From contig ML986585.1 in NCBI GenBank assembly GCA_010094045.1, positions 609,270 to 673,269 of the forward strand: a stretch of DNA of 64,000 nucleotides, in the 5' to 3' direction. The notes beneath the pieces were generated by a model, which did not search any database, was not told the origin of the DNA, and was given only the letters and a program-made list of their open reading frames with translations. Positions 1 through 11,651 of this stretch are shown here, in pieces (position 1 is the first letter of the stretch; each line of letters opens with the position of its first letter). This DNA comes from Lojkania enalia. Its lineage: Eukaryota > Ascomycota > Dothideomycetes > Pleosporales. Both the position numbers and the translations under genes were made by a program.

Positions 1-1385
1 TATACACGGCCAATTCCATGACCTTATGGAGCTGTTTCGCGTCGGTGGTGACGTGCCGGACACCAACTACCTTTTCATGGGTACGTTCTTCAATCATCTA
101 TCACACGGTACGATATATTGATAGCAGGCAGGCGATTTCGTTGACAGAGGCTTCTACTCTCTGGAATCCTTCCTGCTCCTTCTGTGTCTCAAAGTCCGAT
201 ACCCGGACCGTATAACGCTCATTCGAGGGAACCATGAGTCGCGACAGATAACAACTGTCTACGGCTTCTACGACGAATGTCTACGGAAATATGGTAGCGC
301 CAACGTATGGAGGTATCACTTCCTTCTCCTTTATTCTCCAACTCACGCACACAACTTCTTCACATTAAGCACGGCATGAGATAGATACTAACAGTGACGT
401 GAACAGACACTGCTGCGAAGTCTTCGACTACCTCGCCCTCGGCGCCCTCGTAATCGGCGCCTCAACAACCCTCACACCCACCGACGGGCCCCCCGCCCCT
501 ACCAACACCACGCAGCTCGCGCCCCTAGACTCCGAAATCGAAATCGAAACTCTCAATGCTGCGAACGAAATTATGTACCGTTACGCCCGGGACTCGTCCC
601 AAGCTTCAAACTCACAACAGCCCAGCACTCAATCCCCCTCTGCCTCTTCCCCGACCATCCCAACGCCTTCCAACATAGGCCCTGCTGGCACCAGCGCAAC
701 ATCCTCCTCCTCCGGCAGCCCAGGAACCCCTGGTGGCGCTATTCTGTGCGTGCACGGCGGACTCTCCCCCTTAATTGACACAATCGACAAAATCCGCCTC
801 CTAGACCGCAAACAAGAAGTGCCCCATGAGGGCGCCATGTGCGACCTGCTCTGGTCCGACCCGGACGAGATCGACGGCTGGGGTCTCTCTCCCCGCGGCG
901 CCGGCTTCCTCTTCGGCGCCGACATCGTAAAATGCTTCAACTACAAAAACGACCTTAGTCTTATCGCCCGTGCGCACCAGCTCGTCATGGAAGGCTTCAA
1001 GGAGATGTTTGAAAGCAGCATCGTGACCGTCTGGAGCGCCCCCAATTACTGCTACCGCTGTGGCAACGTCGCCGCCATCCTCGAGCTCGAGGAAGATGGG
1101 AGCAACGCGGGTTTTGTGCGACGATCGAACGGCGAGAGGGGCGCTGGTGCCGGTGGATGGATTCTTGGGTCTAACGTCGGTCCGAATACATCGAACCGGC
1201 ATTCTAGTCCTGGTGCAGGGAATGGAAATGGGAATGGGAATGCAAATCGCCTTGGTGCGCTGACGGATAGTGTGCCGCAGAGGAGGAGGGATGGGCCCGG
1301 GAGGCGATATCGCGTTTTTGAGGCTGCGCCGCAGGATTCTAGGGGAATGCCGGCCAAGAAACCGGTTGCAGATTATTTTCTGTAA
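1..1385 (+). CDS. PPG1: Serine/threonine protein phosphatase PPG1 (5' end outside window)
   Basis: PP2A-family catalytic subunit; in yeast the orthologue PPG1 acts in glycogen metabolism and in a STRIPAK-like complex. Exons read 1-80, 132-312 and 407-1385, joined through GTACGT and GTATCA donors. The first two carry [23 protein letters not shown] and [12 protein letters not shown], the metal-binding GDxxDRG and GNHE motifs. The third carries [23 protein letters not shown] and [12 protein letters not shown], and ends DYFL, the PP2A-type tail that is carboxymethylated on leucine. A Ser/Thr/Pro-rich insertion of about 100 residues separates LALGALV from ILCVHGGLS, and a Gly/Asn-rich stretch precedes the tail. 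As far as I recall, such insertions occur in PPG1 of related fungi, so it is probably not an annotation error. The N-terminus lies upstream. Certain as a PP2A-family enzyme; the PPG1 assignment is strong. Confidence 0.93.
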
Positions 1386-1958
1386 GGGAGGGGTCTTATG
1401 ATTTGAATAGGCGGCGGATGCAGGCTGAGAGGTAGGCGGGCTGCATTTTTGATGATTTCGGCTGGGGCAACGAAAAGGAGAGGCGAGATATCGTGGGAGT
1501 AGTGAATGGAGTGACGATGGGTCTCCAGTGGATATGCGCGCTCTGGCAGCTCTGGGGACTGGCTCTATGAAAGATTGGGATACCCCGTGGCGTTCGAATC
1601 GATACTTTCACGCGGCGTTGGAAATTCTTGTGGGACAAGGAGATGGGGGGTTTTTTGTGGATAAGGATCGGTTTGGATTGGATGGAGAGATGGGGAACGC
1701 GAGTCCCATATCAGGCATGGGAACTATAAATCAATATAAATTATGATATGTCCACATGGCTTCTTGAAAGCATTGCAGGTGCCAAGGTTCTTGGAGACAA
1801 TAGTCCATGTAATGGGATATTGATAGTAGTACACGTTGTGTCAAAGACGGCTAGCTACGTACAAGGCAGTAGCGCCTCATGTACAGGCTGTAATACATAG
1901 GAAACAGGCATCGTAGTCTTAGTATCGCTCTCTCGGTCCTGCCTCCCGCTTGCTCATG
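1386..1958. other. Intergenic region, convergent 3' flanks
   Basis: Spacer between the stop codons of PPG1 (plus) and the NADH dehydrogenase gene (minus). Short open frames on either strand lack splice context and resemble nothing I recognise. I see no RNA gene or repeat; it probably holds two 3' UTRs. Confidence 0.6.
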
Positions 1959-4188
1959 CTAAAAGTTCATCAAATCTGCCACACGTTAGCATTCATGTAC
2001 TCATCCAAATCCATCCAATACCACCCCATCTAGTCCAACACGGGGAAAATGTGAAAGGGATAAAAAAAAAAAGATACTCACCTCTCCCAAAAAGCGCCCT
2101 CTTAGTCCAATCCATCGCGAGCAAACACCTCGTCCGAAAACTAACGCTCTGCGCAAAATACACGCTCCTCCACAAATAAACCGCCAACAGGCCCCCTGAG
2201 AAGCCCATGCCCTCAATATCGAAGACCGCCGCGTTCCCCACGTAGGCCAGACTGCCAAGATGATGGTATTCAAAGGCCTTGTACACTGCATCGTCGAGGT
2301 CGCCGTAGTCAATTGCGTCGTTGAGTGCTAGTCCGGGCGTCGCCTGGGCGATCTTATTGAGCTTGCGCGCGAGATATTGGCCTTGTTGGTGTGCTCTCTG
2401 CGCTGTGGCCGGGAGGGATGTGAGTTTGCTGTCGATTTGTGCGAGGAGCTCTCTTAGCTCGCCAAAGTCCAGCGTGCCTGATTTGTCCTTGTCGTACGCC
2501 TCGAAGAGCTTATCTAACCGTCGTAAATGGTTAGCTGCCTGCGGAAACCGGGTCTTTACCCGCTTAGCTACGTTCCTCCAGTCGGCGTAGCTGAGTCTCA
2601 AGTCCTCCGGGTCCTTGCCCTTCTCCCAGGCTAGCGTGCGTAGGAAATTGACAATATGGTCCGAGACGTTGTTTTGAACAGTGGAACAGTCGCCAATCGC
2701 GTACACATCACCGAGGGGCGCGCCGCTGAGGCGGAGATGCGTGTCTGTTTCCAGGGCGTGTTTATTGTTCTGGCCCTCTAGCTTCGCACTCAGTTTTTTG
2801 CAGAAATCCGTTTGCGAGACGCCGGTGGACCAGAGACAGAAGCCCATGGGAATTTCCTTTGTGGTGATTTGGCCCGATTCGTCCTTTTGGCTGAAGAGGA
2901 TGCGATCTGGTAGCACTTGTTTGACGCGCGCGTTGGTCTGCACGTCGACGGAGTCGTGGGCGAAGCGCTTTTCAGCGTACTTGGAGAGTGCTTCGTCGTA
3001 GGTGTTGAGGATGTGGCCCCGGGATTGGATGACATGCACGGAGATTTCGTTGCGGAGAATCTTGGGGAAGTGCAGGGCCAGATCTTCGTTCAGCATATCG
3101 TAGAGCTCGGCGGCGAATTCGACGCCTGTTGGGCCACCGCCGCAGACAACGAACGAGAGCAATCTCCGGCGCTCCTCGTCGGTAGTTGTGGGCAAGCAAG
3201 CGTTCTCGAGATTACGGATGACCGAGTTGCGAATTAGACGAGCGTCGCTGATGTCCTTAAGAAAGTGGCAGTACTCGAGTCCATGGACGCCATGAGGATT
3301 TGTTACGGAGCCGACTCCAATGACGAGCTTGTCGTAGGGCAGATAGAAACGCTCTTCCTGTCCCCGCGGCCCAACCGCGGAGCACTCCACAAGCTTCTCT
3401 GAAAACTCCACATCCTCAGCCTTCGCCTTCAGAAAATGACCATAGACTCTCTTAACAATCCTCCTAATAGGCTCAACCAGAGACCTCAGCTCCAGCGTCC
3501 CAACAGTAGCCGACGGCAACATAGGCGTAAATAGGAAATGGTTCGACGGCGAGACCACGGTGACATGGTAATCGCCGATATTGAGCTGCTTCAGCATCGC
3601 TACACTACCCCATCCCGTCCCAAGTATAACAAGCTTCGGCTTGTGCTTGATGGCCTTGCTCTCCGGGCAATCATCGTCGTCTATAAAGTAATCGACAATG
3701 GGCAGGTTCTTCGGTCCACCTCTTCTGGGGTTCAAGGCCAGCTCAGAAACGGGTATATCCTCCGTCATCCCGTTCTCCTTGTAGGTCGTCGCATCGTAGA
3801 TGAAGAACGCAACCACCAAACCCGTGCTCATCAGCCCGAAGAAGCCAAGGGCTGCAAGAGTCCGGTATGCAAACCGCAGCAACCGTGATGTCGGGGAAGG
3901 AAGCGGTTTCGTGGACACGGCGCGCAGTATCGGAGACCTATACTTGTTTAGCCGCGACGTTTGGAGTGTTGCGGAGGCTGCCAGCTGAGGGCGCTTCGTG
4001 GCGTTGGACAGCCCCCCATTGCTGAAGGAGGCGCGAATCTGCGGCCGTGGTGCGCGGACAGGAGTCGAGCGAGAGAGAGGCGCCCTGGGAGAGATGCTAG
4101 TGATGCGCGGTAGGGATCCAGCCTGCCGCCAGAGCATCATGGCCGTCGGGTGGTGTCGTCTCCTAAGTGCGGATAGAGTTGACGGCAA
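1959..4188 (-). CDS. Alternative (type II) NADH dehydrogenase, EF-hand type
   Basis: Single-subunit, non-proton-pumping NAD(P)H:ubiquinone oxidoreductase of the inner mitochondrial membrane. The protein is 707 aa from exons 2082-4188 and 1959-1975. A 106-nt intron with GTGAGT donor and GCTAAC branch site replaces an unlikely tail by DLMNF. Residues 1-95 are Arg/Ser-rich like a mitochondrial presequence. A membrane span lies near 111-131. The first Rossmann motif is VILGTGWGSVAML (about 187-199), the second VCGGGPTGVEFAAEL (about 348-362), and YAIGDCST near 496 closes the FAD site. An EF-hand loop, DKDKSGTLDFGE (about 566-577), marks the calcium-dependent class such as Neurospora NDE1. The presequence plus span suggest the external, intermembrane-space type. 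The start could also be Met17. Confidence 0.92.
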
Positions 4189-4661
4189 ATGTCAATTGAG
4201 TAGGAAATAGTCAATTCAGTCGCATATTATCATGTAGGGCAGATTAAACGAGCGTCTGCAAATGTAGGGGACGTGGGAGAATCTGGGGTTCAGCTGTCAA
4301 GCCTGGGGTAATTGTTTATTTCTAGTGACGTAGCTTGGCGGACATCGTCACGGCCTTACCCCTGTCAGAAGCTTACCTGAACACGCCTCAACACCACGCT
4401 GGCCCATCAACCGCTGCTTACCAGACATCCGCAAGATACCTTCTAGCTTAGTGATGCTTCTACGGTATCCCGAAGCCCCGTAGTGTCACAATTCAATCGC
4501 TGACCTCGAGATTCCCCGCGTCATATCCAGAGTCATCCGCAGGTTGCCCGTAAACGTGAAGATTAGAGATGTGCTCTATCGCTCCAAGCAAGACTACTAC
4601 ACATCCATCTATATAAAAGTCCATTTCCCAGATAATATACGTATATACAAATACATAATCA

Positions 4662-6782
4662 CTAGCACGACCATACGCCCATCATGCCGTTCTTGCGGCC
4701 CTCTACCATGTATCCCTCTTTTATTCTTACACGCTCGATAGTCGAGAGCACCGTGGCATCTTCATCGACTCCAACGCCCGGCCCACAGTTCCAGTGCCGC
4801 CCATCGGTCTTGTCGTACACTTTTACTACGTCTTCGCCTGCGGCAGTGACGATGCGGCGGGCATCGAACATCATGCTGGTCACGGGGTTGTCGTAAGCGT
4901 ATGCATCGTAGATTGACCCAGTTCGCAGGTCCCATATCTATGAAAGGTTAGAATCGGCGCGCCGCGGATCGGATTGATAGAACTTACTCGGATGCTCCGG
5001 TCTATGCTGCCGGTGACCAAATGAACATCGTCGAACTGGAGAGCAGTCACAGGACCCGTGTGTCCGACAAGGCTACGATGCACTTGGCCACTACGCAGGT
5101 CCCACAGTCGCACCATTCCGTCTGCAGTACCGCATGCCAGTGCCGCATCGAAAACCTGAAGAGCTCCGACGAAATCAGCGGATGAGTCTGGGACGCGCCC
5201 TGTCTGTCGCCATTGACCGTTGGTATTGGTATTTGCAGTTGCTGTGGCCTGTGCTGCTGCCCATAGTACATCCAGTGTCTGCACGCATCTCCCCTTGACC
5301 AAATCCCATTGCCGTAGAGTCTTGTCCGCGGAACCGGAAACAAGAGTATCGCCTCGGAAATGAAGTGCTGTGATTTCATCCACGTGAGACTCGAGTGCAA
5401 ACAGAGGACAGTCCTGCATAATTGTCGGTGGTGGAGGCGGAGGTGCGTCTTCAGCATTTTCAAAGGTCAGGCCATCATCCTCTTCATCATGGCCATCCTT
5501 GTTTATCCGATTATCCAAGGGTGCATATTCAGCCTTGCTCAGGTCCCACAACCGAATGGACGCATCCATAGACCCAGTTGCGACTATATTTTCTTCCACC
5601 TGAAGACATCGCACAGACGAAAGATGCCCTTCTAGCATTCCAATACATCTCCCCGCATTCAAGTCCCATACTCTTACAGTATCGTCTAAAGCGGCGGTGA
5701 CCAGCGTACCCCAAGGCGCATCAAAATCCAGGGCAGTTATGGTATCATTATGAGCCTGTAGCTCCTTGATCTTTGATCCCGGCTCCAGATGCTCATGCAA
5801 TATTGGCATCGATATCCGCCTTATCGGTCTTTTGTGGCGTTTCGTTTTCGGCGAAGGTAATTTCTGATATATAGATTCTGACATGAAATCACCTGAGCCC
5901 TCCTCCTGATCTATAGCCGGCGGAGAATCGCGAGACTTTGGAGCCAATGCAGCAGCATCGTCCAACTCTTCCTGCATATCTTCAATCTTGTTATCCACAT
6001 CCAATAGCTCCTGTTCAAGGTCCGCCTCCTCCAATTCCAATCCGGCTAACCTATCCAATACAATTTTGCGCATCGTGTTTAGATTTGCGATTTTGTTGTC
6101 GATCTCGTGGATTTCGGCGGCGCACATGTGCTTCCTCACACCCATCATCTCTAACCGATGGGCCACATTATGCTTGTGATTTTTCAATGCAGCCATCGAA
6201 GGCGGTAGGTCCAGATCATCTTCCTCAGTCGCTTCCCCTATCAGCCGCTGGCCCCTTGAGTTATGTCTCCCGTGTTTCTTCCGGCTGGGTTCCTCTGGTA
6301 AGGAGGCTTGGAAGCCTTGAAAGAGCGAGTATGGGTTATTATCTTCGGGTATATTGCTTAGAAGCTCGTCCGGGAGATACGATAGGGCTCGCTGTTGTAT
6401 TTCGGGAACAGATATTCTAGACCGGACGAGTTCGCGAGGGGTAGTTTGGGCGAAGGAGAAAACAGATCGTTGAAGCATCGGTCGTCGAAGCTCTCTATGA
6501 AGCTCTCCTAAAGCGTTGTGGTAGTGCTGGCTGACGCCTTCGGTTCCTATTAAGCTACCCGCCGTAGCGGTGACTTTTCTACCAAACGCCTGGAGCTGCC
6601 GCGACTATTAAAAAAAAAAACGAAAATTAGCACCATAGCTGCAAGCAGACGCTCGTTGGATTGCTGCTCACATCTGGGAGATTGTCAACAAAGCTAGAAT
6701 CATTATCCGGTGTTAAGGGCCGCCGTGGACTCGCAGATCTGCCTCGTACAGGCGAATCATCGCGGTCGCCCGAGGAGGCCAT
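4662..6782 (-). CDS. MDV1: Mitochondrial division protein 1 (WD40 adaptor)
   Basis: Adaptor linking the outer-membrane receptor Fis1 to the dynamin Dnm1 during mitochondrial fission. Three exons, 6672-6782, 4988-6604 and 4662-4937, are joined in frame at GTGAGC and GTAAGT donors to give 667 aa. The N-terminal region has [17 protein letters not shown] and [16 protein letters not shown], recognisable from fungal Mdv1/Caf4. A coiled coil of about 60 residues ([12 protein letters not shown] onward) precedes a charged linker. From about residue 320 to the end lie WD40 repeats with repeated WDL and GS(A/I/M)D signatures. The last exon restores IWDLRTG, without which the propeller would be cut. An upstream in-frame ATG at 6968 would add 62 residues; I prefer 6782 because the extra segment looks non-conserved. 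Confidence 0.9.
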
Positions 6783-7282
6783 GCGAGCAGTTGAAAATAG
6801 GTTAAAGGGTTGAGATAGCAACGTCGGAATCTGCTTTAGGGCATCGTAGCAGTGAATGTCAAGACAGGACAATAAAACCTTGCCAAATAGCCCAATGGCC
6901 GACTTAGCGCGTGGTGACGGCGGTTCTTTGGTGTTGTTGGATGCAGCATCACCAAGTCTCCTCGGCAAAACTCTCTAATTACGTAGATGCGCGTGCACGC
7001 ATAACTCCGAATTTCAGCCGTTTTGACAGTTGCACACAGCTCCGCAAATAACGACAGGCGTCCAGTACCTTGTTCTTTATTCCACATTTCTAACTTTGCT
7101 ATAAGTCATTAATTTGGTAAGATTTCTTTTCTTTTTTTTTCTTAAAATGAAATATTACAGCATTAGATTCTGAAAGTGCGTTAAAACATAACCGACCCGG
7201 GTGTCCACATCTGTAAATTATATATGTATTTGCTCATACTACAATTATACATCTCCCCACGCCTTCCCTACTTAGATACACT

Positions 7283-8661
7283 CTACATACCATGGGGTTG
7301 AATAGGCCTCTGAGGCGGTACGCTGTCCAACTTACCCGCAAACATCAACAACCCAACATCTGAGCTAGTCATCCGAGTATTATACTTCTTGCCCGTAAAT
7401 TCAAACAGGAAGCTCATCGGGAATCCGATATCGAAATTCGTCTGCTCATCAATAGAATCCACCTCCTCATCACTCAACTGCAGACCCAAGGCCTCGATAT
7501 TGCCCTTTAGATGCTCCACCTTGCGTCCGCCAACAATGGGGAACACATACGGTGCCTTATGCATGACGTATGCGAGAGCAACCGACGTGATGGCAGTGCT
7601 GTGCTTGTTGGCAAGCTGCTCGAGGACCTTGGAGATGCGGAGCTGTTCTTCGGTGGGCGGGCGGAAGTTGCGGCCCTTTTCGGCGTTCTTGCGTTTCTCT
7701 TCAGTAGTGAAGGCGCCGCCCCCGAGGGCGCCCCAGGGGGCGAGCGCCATGCCTTCTGAGCGCGCCATGGGGATGATTTCGCGTTCGAAGTCACGGTCTG
7801 CGGCGGACCAGCGACCTTGGTAGACGGAGAAGGGGCGGAGACCATGGTTGCGGGCGTCTGGCGGATATCAGCTTATACGGACTCGATTAGGCGGAAATGG
7901 GGAAGGAGAAGAATAGAGAGGGCGGATTGGGACGTACATTCATTTGCCTTGGAAACAACCCAGGCTGGTGTGTCGCTGACACCGAGATACAAGACCTTGC
8001 CTCTCTGCACCATGTGGTTCAAGCTCTGCATCAACTCCTCGACGCCAGTCGTGAAGTCCCACCAGTGCACATACAACAAGTCAATATAGTTCGTCTGCAG
8101 CTTCTTCAAGCTGGCCTCCAGCGAGACGTGAAGAGATTTGGTGCTGTTGCCCGCATAATTGATGCGCTGACGTGGAGAGTTGCGAGGGTCAGGAAAACAT
8201 GTAGTAAACTTGGTGGCGATAACAAATTCATCCCGATTCTTGCGGGACGTCAGCCATTCGCCGATCCAGGCCTCGGATTCTTCGTTCTGATAATTGTTTG
8301 CGCTGCTCGGAGTCAACCACCATATCCATCAATCCTTCACTCGACTTCGGCGAAGTGGGGCGCCGAATGTGGGGTGCTTCAAAGAAGCTGACCCAAGTGG
8401 GAAAGCTCCCATCTAGAGTCTCAAATCGAATTAGAAGGGGGAATCATACGTATCGATGAAGTTTCCACCTTGGTCGTAGAAAAAGTCCAGAATCTGGAAG
8501 ACGGTCTTCTTGTCGCATTTACCCATCCCGGCTTCCCAGGCATCGCCAAAATTCATGGCACCCAGACATAGGGGCGAGACGCGAACGCCAGCGGTGGGAG
8601 ATAGGACGCGGTGGAAGTCCAGGAGGGACTTTGGCTTTGGGGGCTCGCCGAAAAGAGACAT
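7283..8661 (-). CDS. Aldo-keto reductase, aryl-alcohol dehydrogenase / norsolorinic acid reductase type
   Basis: NADPH-dependent reductase of the AKR superfamily, predicted cytosolic; the substrate cannot be read from sequence. Exons 8450-8661, 7938-8302 and 7283-7857 join to 383 aa. The first junction restores GGNFIDTANNYQ, with the AKR catalytic Asp/Tyr pair, and the second restores KANEYARNHGLRPFSVYQG. Other family blocks are LCLGAMNFGDAW, DEFVIATKF, YIDLLYVHWWD and VFPIVGGRKVEHL (cofactor pocket). The start is Met at 8661 (MSLFGEPP), which fits relatives better than the in-frame Met at 8691. I see no backbone biosynthetic gene nearby, so a secondary-metabolite role is unsupported and a general detoxifying reductase is equally likely. 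Confidence 0.88.
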
Positions 8662-9241
8662 GTTTATTATTCTATTGAAGAAATCGTGCAATTGAAAGCT
8701 TGTAGCTCAAGTTGATGCTAGTAATGGAGCTCTTGAGATGGGTTGATGGACTTCCAAAGAGGGCGTTCCCTCCAATTTATATTTTGATGACACATGACGT
8801 CGTCAAACTTAATATTGCACACGGTAAGGTCCTTTGTCTGAATTTTTGGTAATGGGGAGAATGGCTCGGTAAATCTAGACAAGGTGGACCGATGCGTCCG
8901 AAAGATATCGGTGGTGGAGAAGCCTCCGCAAAGTCCGTTAGCTCCGCTTAGCTATGCAAGAATTGCGTCGGCGATTAGGTGCGACTAGCTGGTGAATGGC
9001 TGCTATTCAAGACTCCGAGTATTAACCTTAGGGACAGTAAGCATTTTATCTATGTAGGAAAAGGTACCTGGAGCGCAGTCGTGGGAGCTACGAATCTGGT
9101 GTTGACGTCGCTTCGTTCATCGTAGCATGTAGCCGGATTAGTAGAATGCTATGACCCACGGTTAATGCTATTTACAAGGTTTCTCTATTACGAAATTTTT
9201 ACATCTTCTAATTCTAGTGGTATTCGTACCCGAATCTTGAC
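8662..9241. other. Intergenic region upstream of the aldo-keto reductase
   Basis: Presumed promoter of the minus-strand reductase, with a CATGACGTCGTC stretch containing a TGACGTC-type (CRE-like) site near 8791-8801. TA content rises from about 9150 toward the transposon nest. No gene is seen. Confidence 0.5.
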
Positions 9242-9429
9242 CAGGGTTGTCAAAAATAAAATAAATTATCGTACTTGGCGATTATTTTATGCTGAATAAT
9301 ATACGATATTATCGGAAAATTTAGCGCATAAGCTATCTTTCCTTACTAAAATTTATCTCTTATCGTACGAAAGCTATTTTCTTTACTATTATAGCTTTAG
9401 AGGATAGCTCTCTAGTTTCTCTTAACGTA

Positions 9430-11291
9430 CAGCACAAGCGAGCTGATCACCCAAGCGAGCTGATCATGATGCCAAGACTACACCAAAATCGCGACTACTT
9501 TTCGCAAAATATTGTACTTTCTTGCATTCTATCGTACTATATAGTATAGTAGCCTATTCTTCTATATCTATAGCATCATTTTTATACGTCTGCGAGTTAT
9601 GCCCAGCCTCGCCGCACTGCCTGCAGCGCCTTTAAGTCGGCTAGTCTCCATCAACGCGCGCCTTCTTCCTACCCTTCTTCCTATCAGTACGAGCGCCAAA
9701 CTCTTTTAGAGCAGTCAATCGAGCGCCTTCTTTAATTGTTAGATTGCCTTCCTTCTATATACGCTTTCTTTTATGCGATCGATGTTGTGTAGCAGCCTTA
9801 TTAGCTGCTTAAAGCTCAGCGACCTGAGCGCGCAATAGTACGTTTTTATACATTATATACACAGCACCCTTTGTGAACTGTTTAAACGCCTCTACTATTA
9901 AAGTAGGCGAGCTATCTAGGTGCTTTTAAACTCTTGATCGAACGTACGCAGATTGAGACCTAAATTCGATAGGATTACTTGGTGTTTTTAACTTCTAAGG
10001 GGTATCTTTGACTGTAGGGGGTGTTGGCGTACGCAGTTAAACTTTAAGCTTCGATAGCACTGTATCTGGGTTGAATAGAATTAGGCCAGCGCCTTGAAAG
10101 CTACTTAGGATATTGCTCTTCGTAATTGCTGCGTCAAAAGCTACTTTGAAGTAGGATAAGAACTCGATTTTCATGATGTGGTTGATATGACCGTACATCA
10201 GCTGCTCGACTTAGCGCCTATACGCAGTCTTCAAAGGCGAGAAACAACCTACATCTAGTAGCTGTAGTAGGTGCGACGAATGTGGAGGTATGTAGAGAGT
10301 AATAATATTCTTTTCCTCGCAGAGCTGCCTGAATTCAAGCGAGTTGTGGCTCTTATAGCTGTCGAGAATTAGTAATCGATACGTACTAATAGTACAATCC
10401 TTTATATGCGCGTCAAAGTGCTTTAACTACTTAATACTAATATTATTTGTCGTCCAGCCGTTATTAGTAACCTATATAGCCCAGGTTGGTGGAATATTAT
10501 CTTCTTTATACTATATAGAGAGGTGGTAGGTGCCTGTAAAGATGATAAAAGGTGGTATCACCCATCCTGTCGCGTTGATGCCCTGGATAACTGTAGTCCA
10601 CTCGTGATTACCTGGCTGGAGCTGCTTTAGTCGATTCCGTCTCTTAGAGCCAGTGACTACTACTCCTGTCGATATCACGCCTATTATAAAGCCTGATTCG
10701 TCGAAGTTGTACGTATCTTCGTCAACGATACTGTACTTAGCCTTCATATTCTGTATAAGGTAGAACCAGCCTCTTATAACCTCAGGATCCTCGCATTTAG
10801 CTCTTAAATAGTCGTACTTTTAATTGAATTTAACCTTAAGCTCAGGCGTACGTTTGATAAAGTTCTCTACCCAGTTCTTTCTAACCTGGCTAGTAGAGCG
10901 CGCAGCTAGCAGTGAATTGGCTATATCTTAAACAGTAGTAAGCCGCGGCGGAAATCCTCTTATATCTAGATCTAGTATATACTGAATAATCACCCACTCC
11001 TTAGTCTTACTGAGCTTTATTAAATTAGGCCGGCAATCGCGTCGTAGAGCTGTTCCTCGCCTTCGTATACTAAGTATACTTTAGGAGATATTATAGATTG
11101 ATGCAACGCGACGCATAGTTAGTATCGCGTCTTATTAAAGAGCTTGAAGTGCAAGCTGTATTCTAGCTTCTTTCTGAATTGATTCTGCAGTTGTTAGTTG
11201 TAGTATAATGCTGCAAAGTATAATTATCGCGATTTTGGTAGGGTCTTAGCATCATGATCAGCTCGCTTGGGTGATCAGCTCGCTTGTGCTG
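9430..11291 (-). mobile_element. Pogo/Fot1-like Tc1-mariner element with inverted repeats
   Basis: Length is 1862 bp, close to Fot1-type fungal elements. The ends are inverted copies starting CAGCACAAGCGAGCTGATCA, each with two tandem AAGCGAGCTGATCA units, and identity continues with few changes for about 70 bp. A TA dinucleotide flanks both ends (9428-9429 and 11292-11293), consistent with a mariner-type target duplication. The interior carries a DDE transposase remnant on the minus strand. The symmetric flank TTAACGTA on both sides may be part of the terminal repeat rather than the target, because a related terminus at about 13162-13169 carries it too. Confidence 0.82.
9990..11170 (-). pseudogene. 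Degenerate pogo-type DDE transposase
   Basis: The best-preserved open piece (10511-10747) reads YNFDESGFIIG, LQPGNHEWTTVIQGINA and GWVIPPFIIFTG, the DDE_1 catalytic core with its first Asp. Upstream, in the same frame with stops, are the helix-turn-helix parts RRDCRPNLIKL, QYILDLDIRGFPPRL and RKNWVENFIKRTPELK. Downstream are RLLILDSYKSHNS (second Asp) and PPHSSHLLQLLDVGCFSPLK. Several stops replace expected Gln codons (CAG to TAG, CAA to TAA), the C-to-T pattern of repeat-induced point mutation. The enzyme cannot be active from this copy. Confidence 0.85.
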
Positions 11292-11404
11292 TACGTTAAC
11301 TCTTTTAAATTGCTCGAAGTCTCTAGTAGTATAAGTCGGAAAAATACGTCTAGTATCTATTAATACTATTACAATCTATTAAAAGATAAGCTTATATAAG
11401 ATAT

Positions 11405-11495
11405 TGTAACGATGCGAGGAAATTGTTCCACGAAAAGCTTTGGGATAAGGTTGCATGTGAAGCTTTTCGTGGAACGATTTCCTCGCATCGTTACA
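11405..11495. repeat. 91-bp near-perfect inverted repeat (hairpin/MITE-like)
   Basis: Arms 11405-11440 and 11460-11495 are 36 bp and differ at one position. They enclose a 19-base loop. The arms begin TGTAACGATGCGAGG and end at an AAGCTT next to the loop. Unlike its surroundings it is not TA-rich, so it either arrived after the mutation wave or was not targeted. No clear target duplication is seen. Confidence 0.8.
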
Positions 11496-11651
11496 CCTCT
11501 ATTTCTTTATACTACTAATTTATCTTCTCTATACTAACTCTTATACGATATTAATGTAAGCTTTAACAATTCTTCTTTTATTAATACTACTATAAGGGTA
11601 TATATACTATTCTACACCCATAATCAGCGATATTAATCATTCGTACCTTTT

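Noticed and set aside
7283..8661. Part of a secondary-metabolite cluster because of similarity to norsolorinic acid reductase
   Set aside because: No polyketide synthase, peptide synthetase or cluster regulator is adjacent; neighbours are mitochondrial housekeeping genes.
9422..11299. PiggyBac-type element because of TTAA at both flanks
   Set aside because: The transposase remnant is clearly of the pogo DDE_1 type, which duplicates TA.
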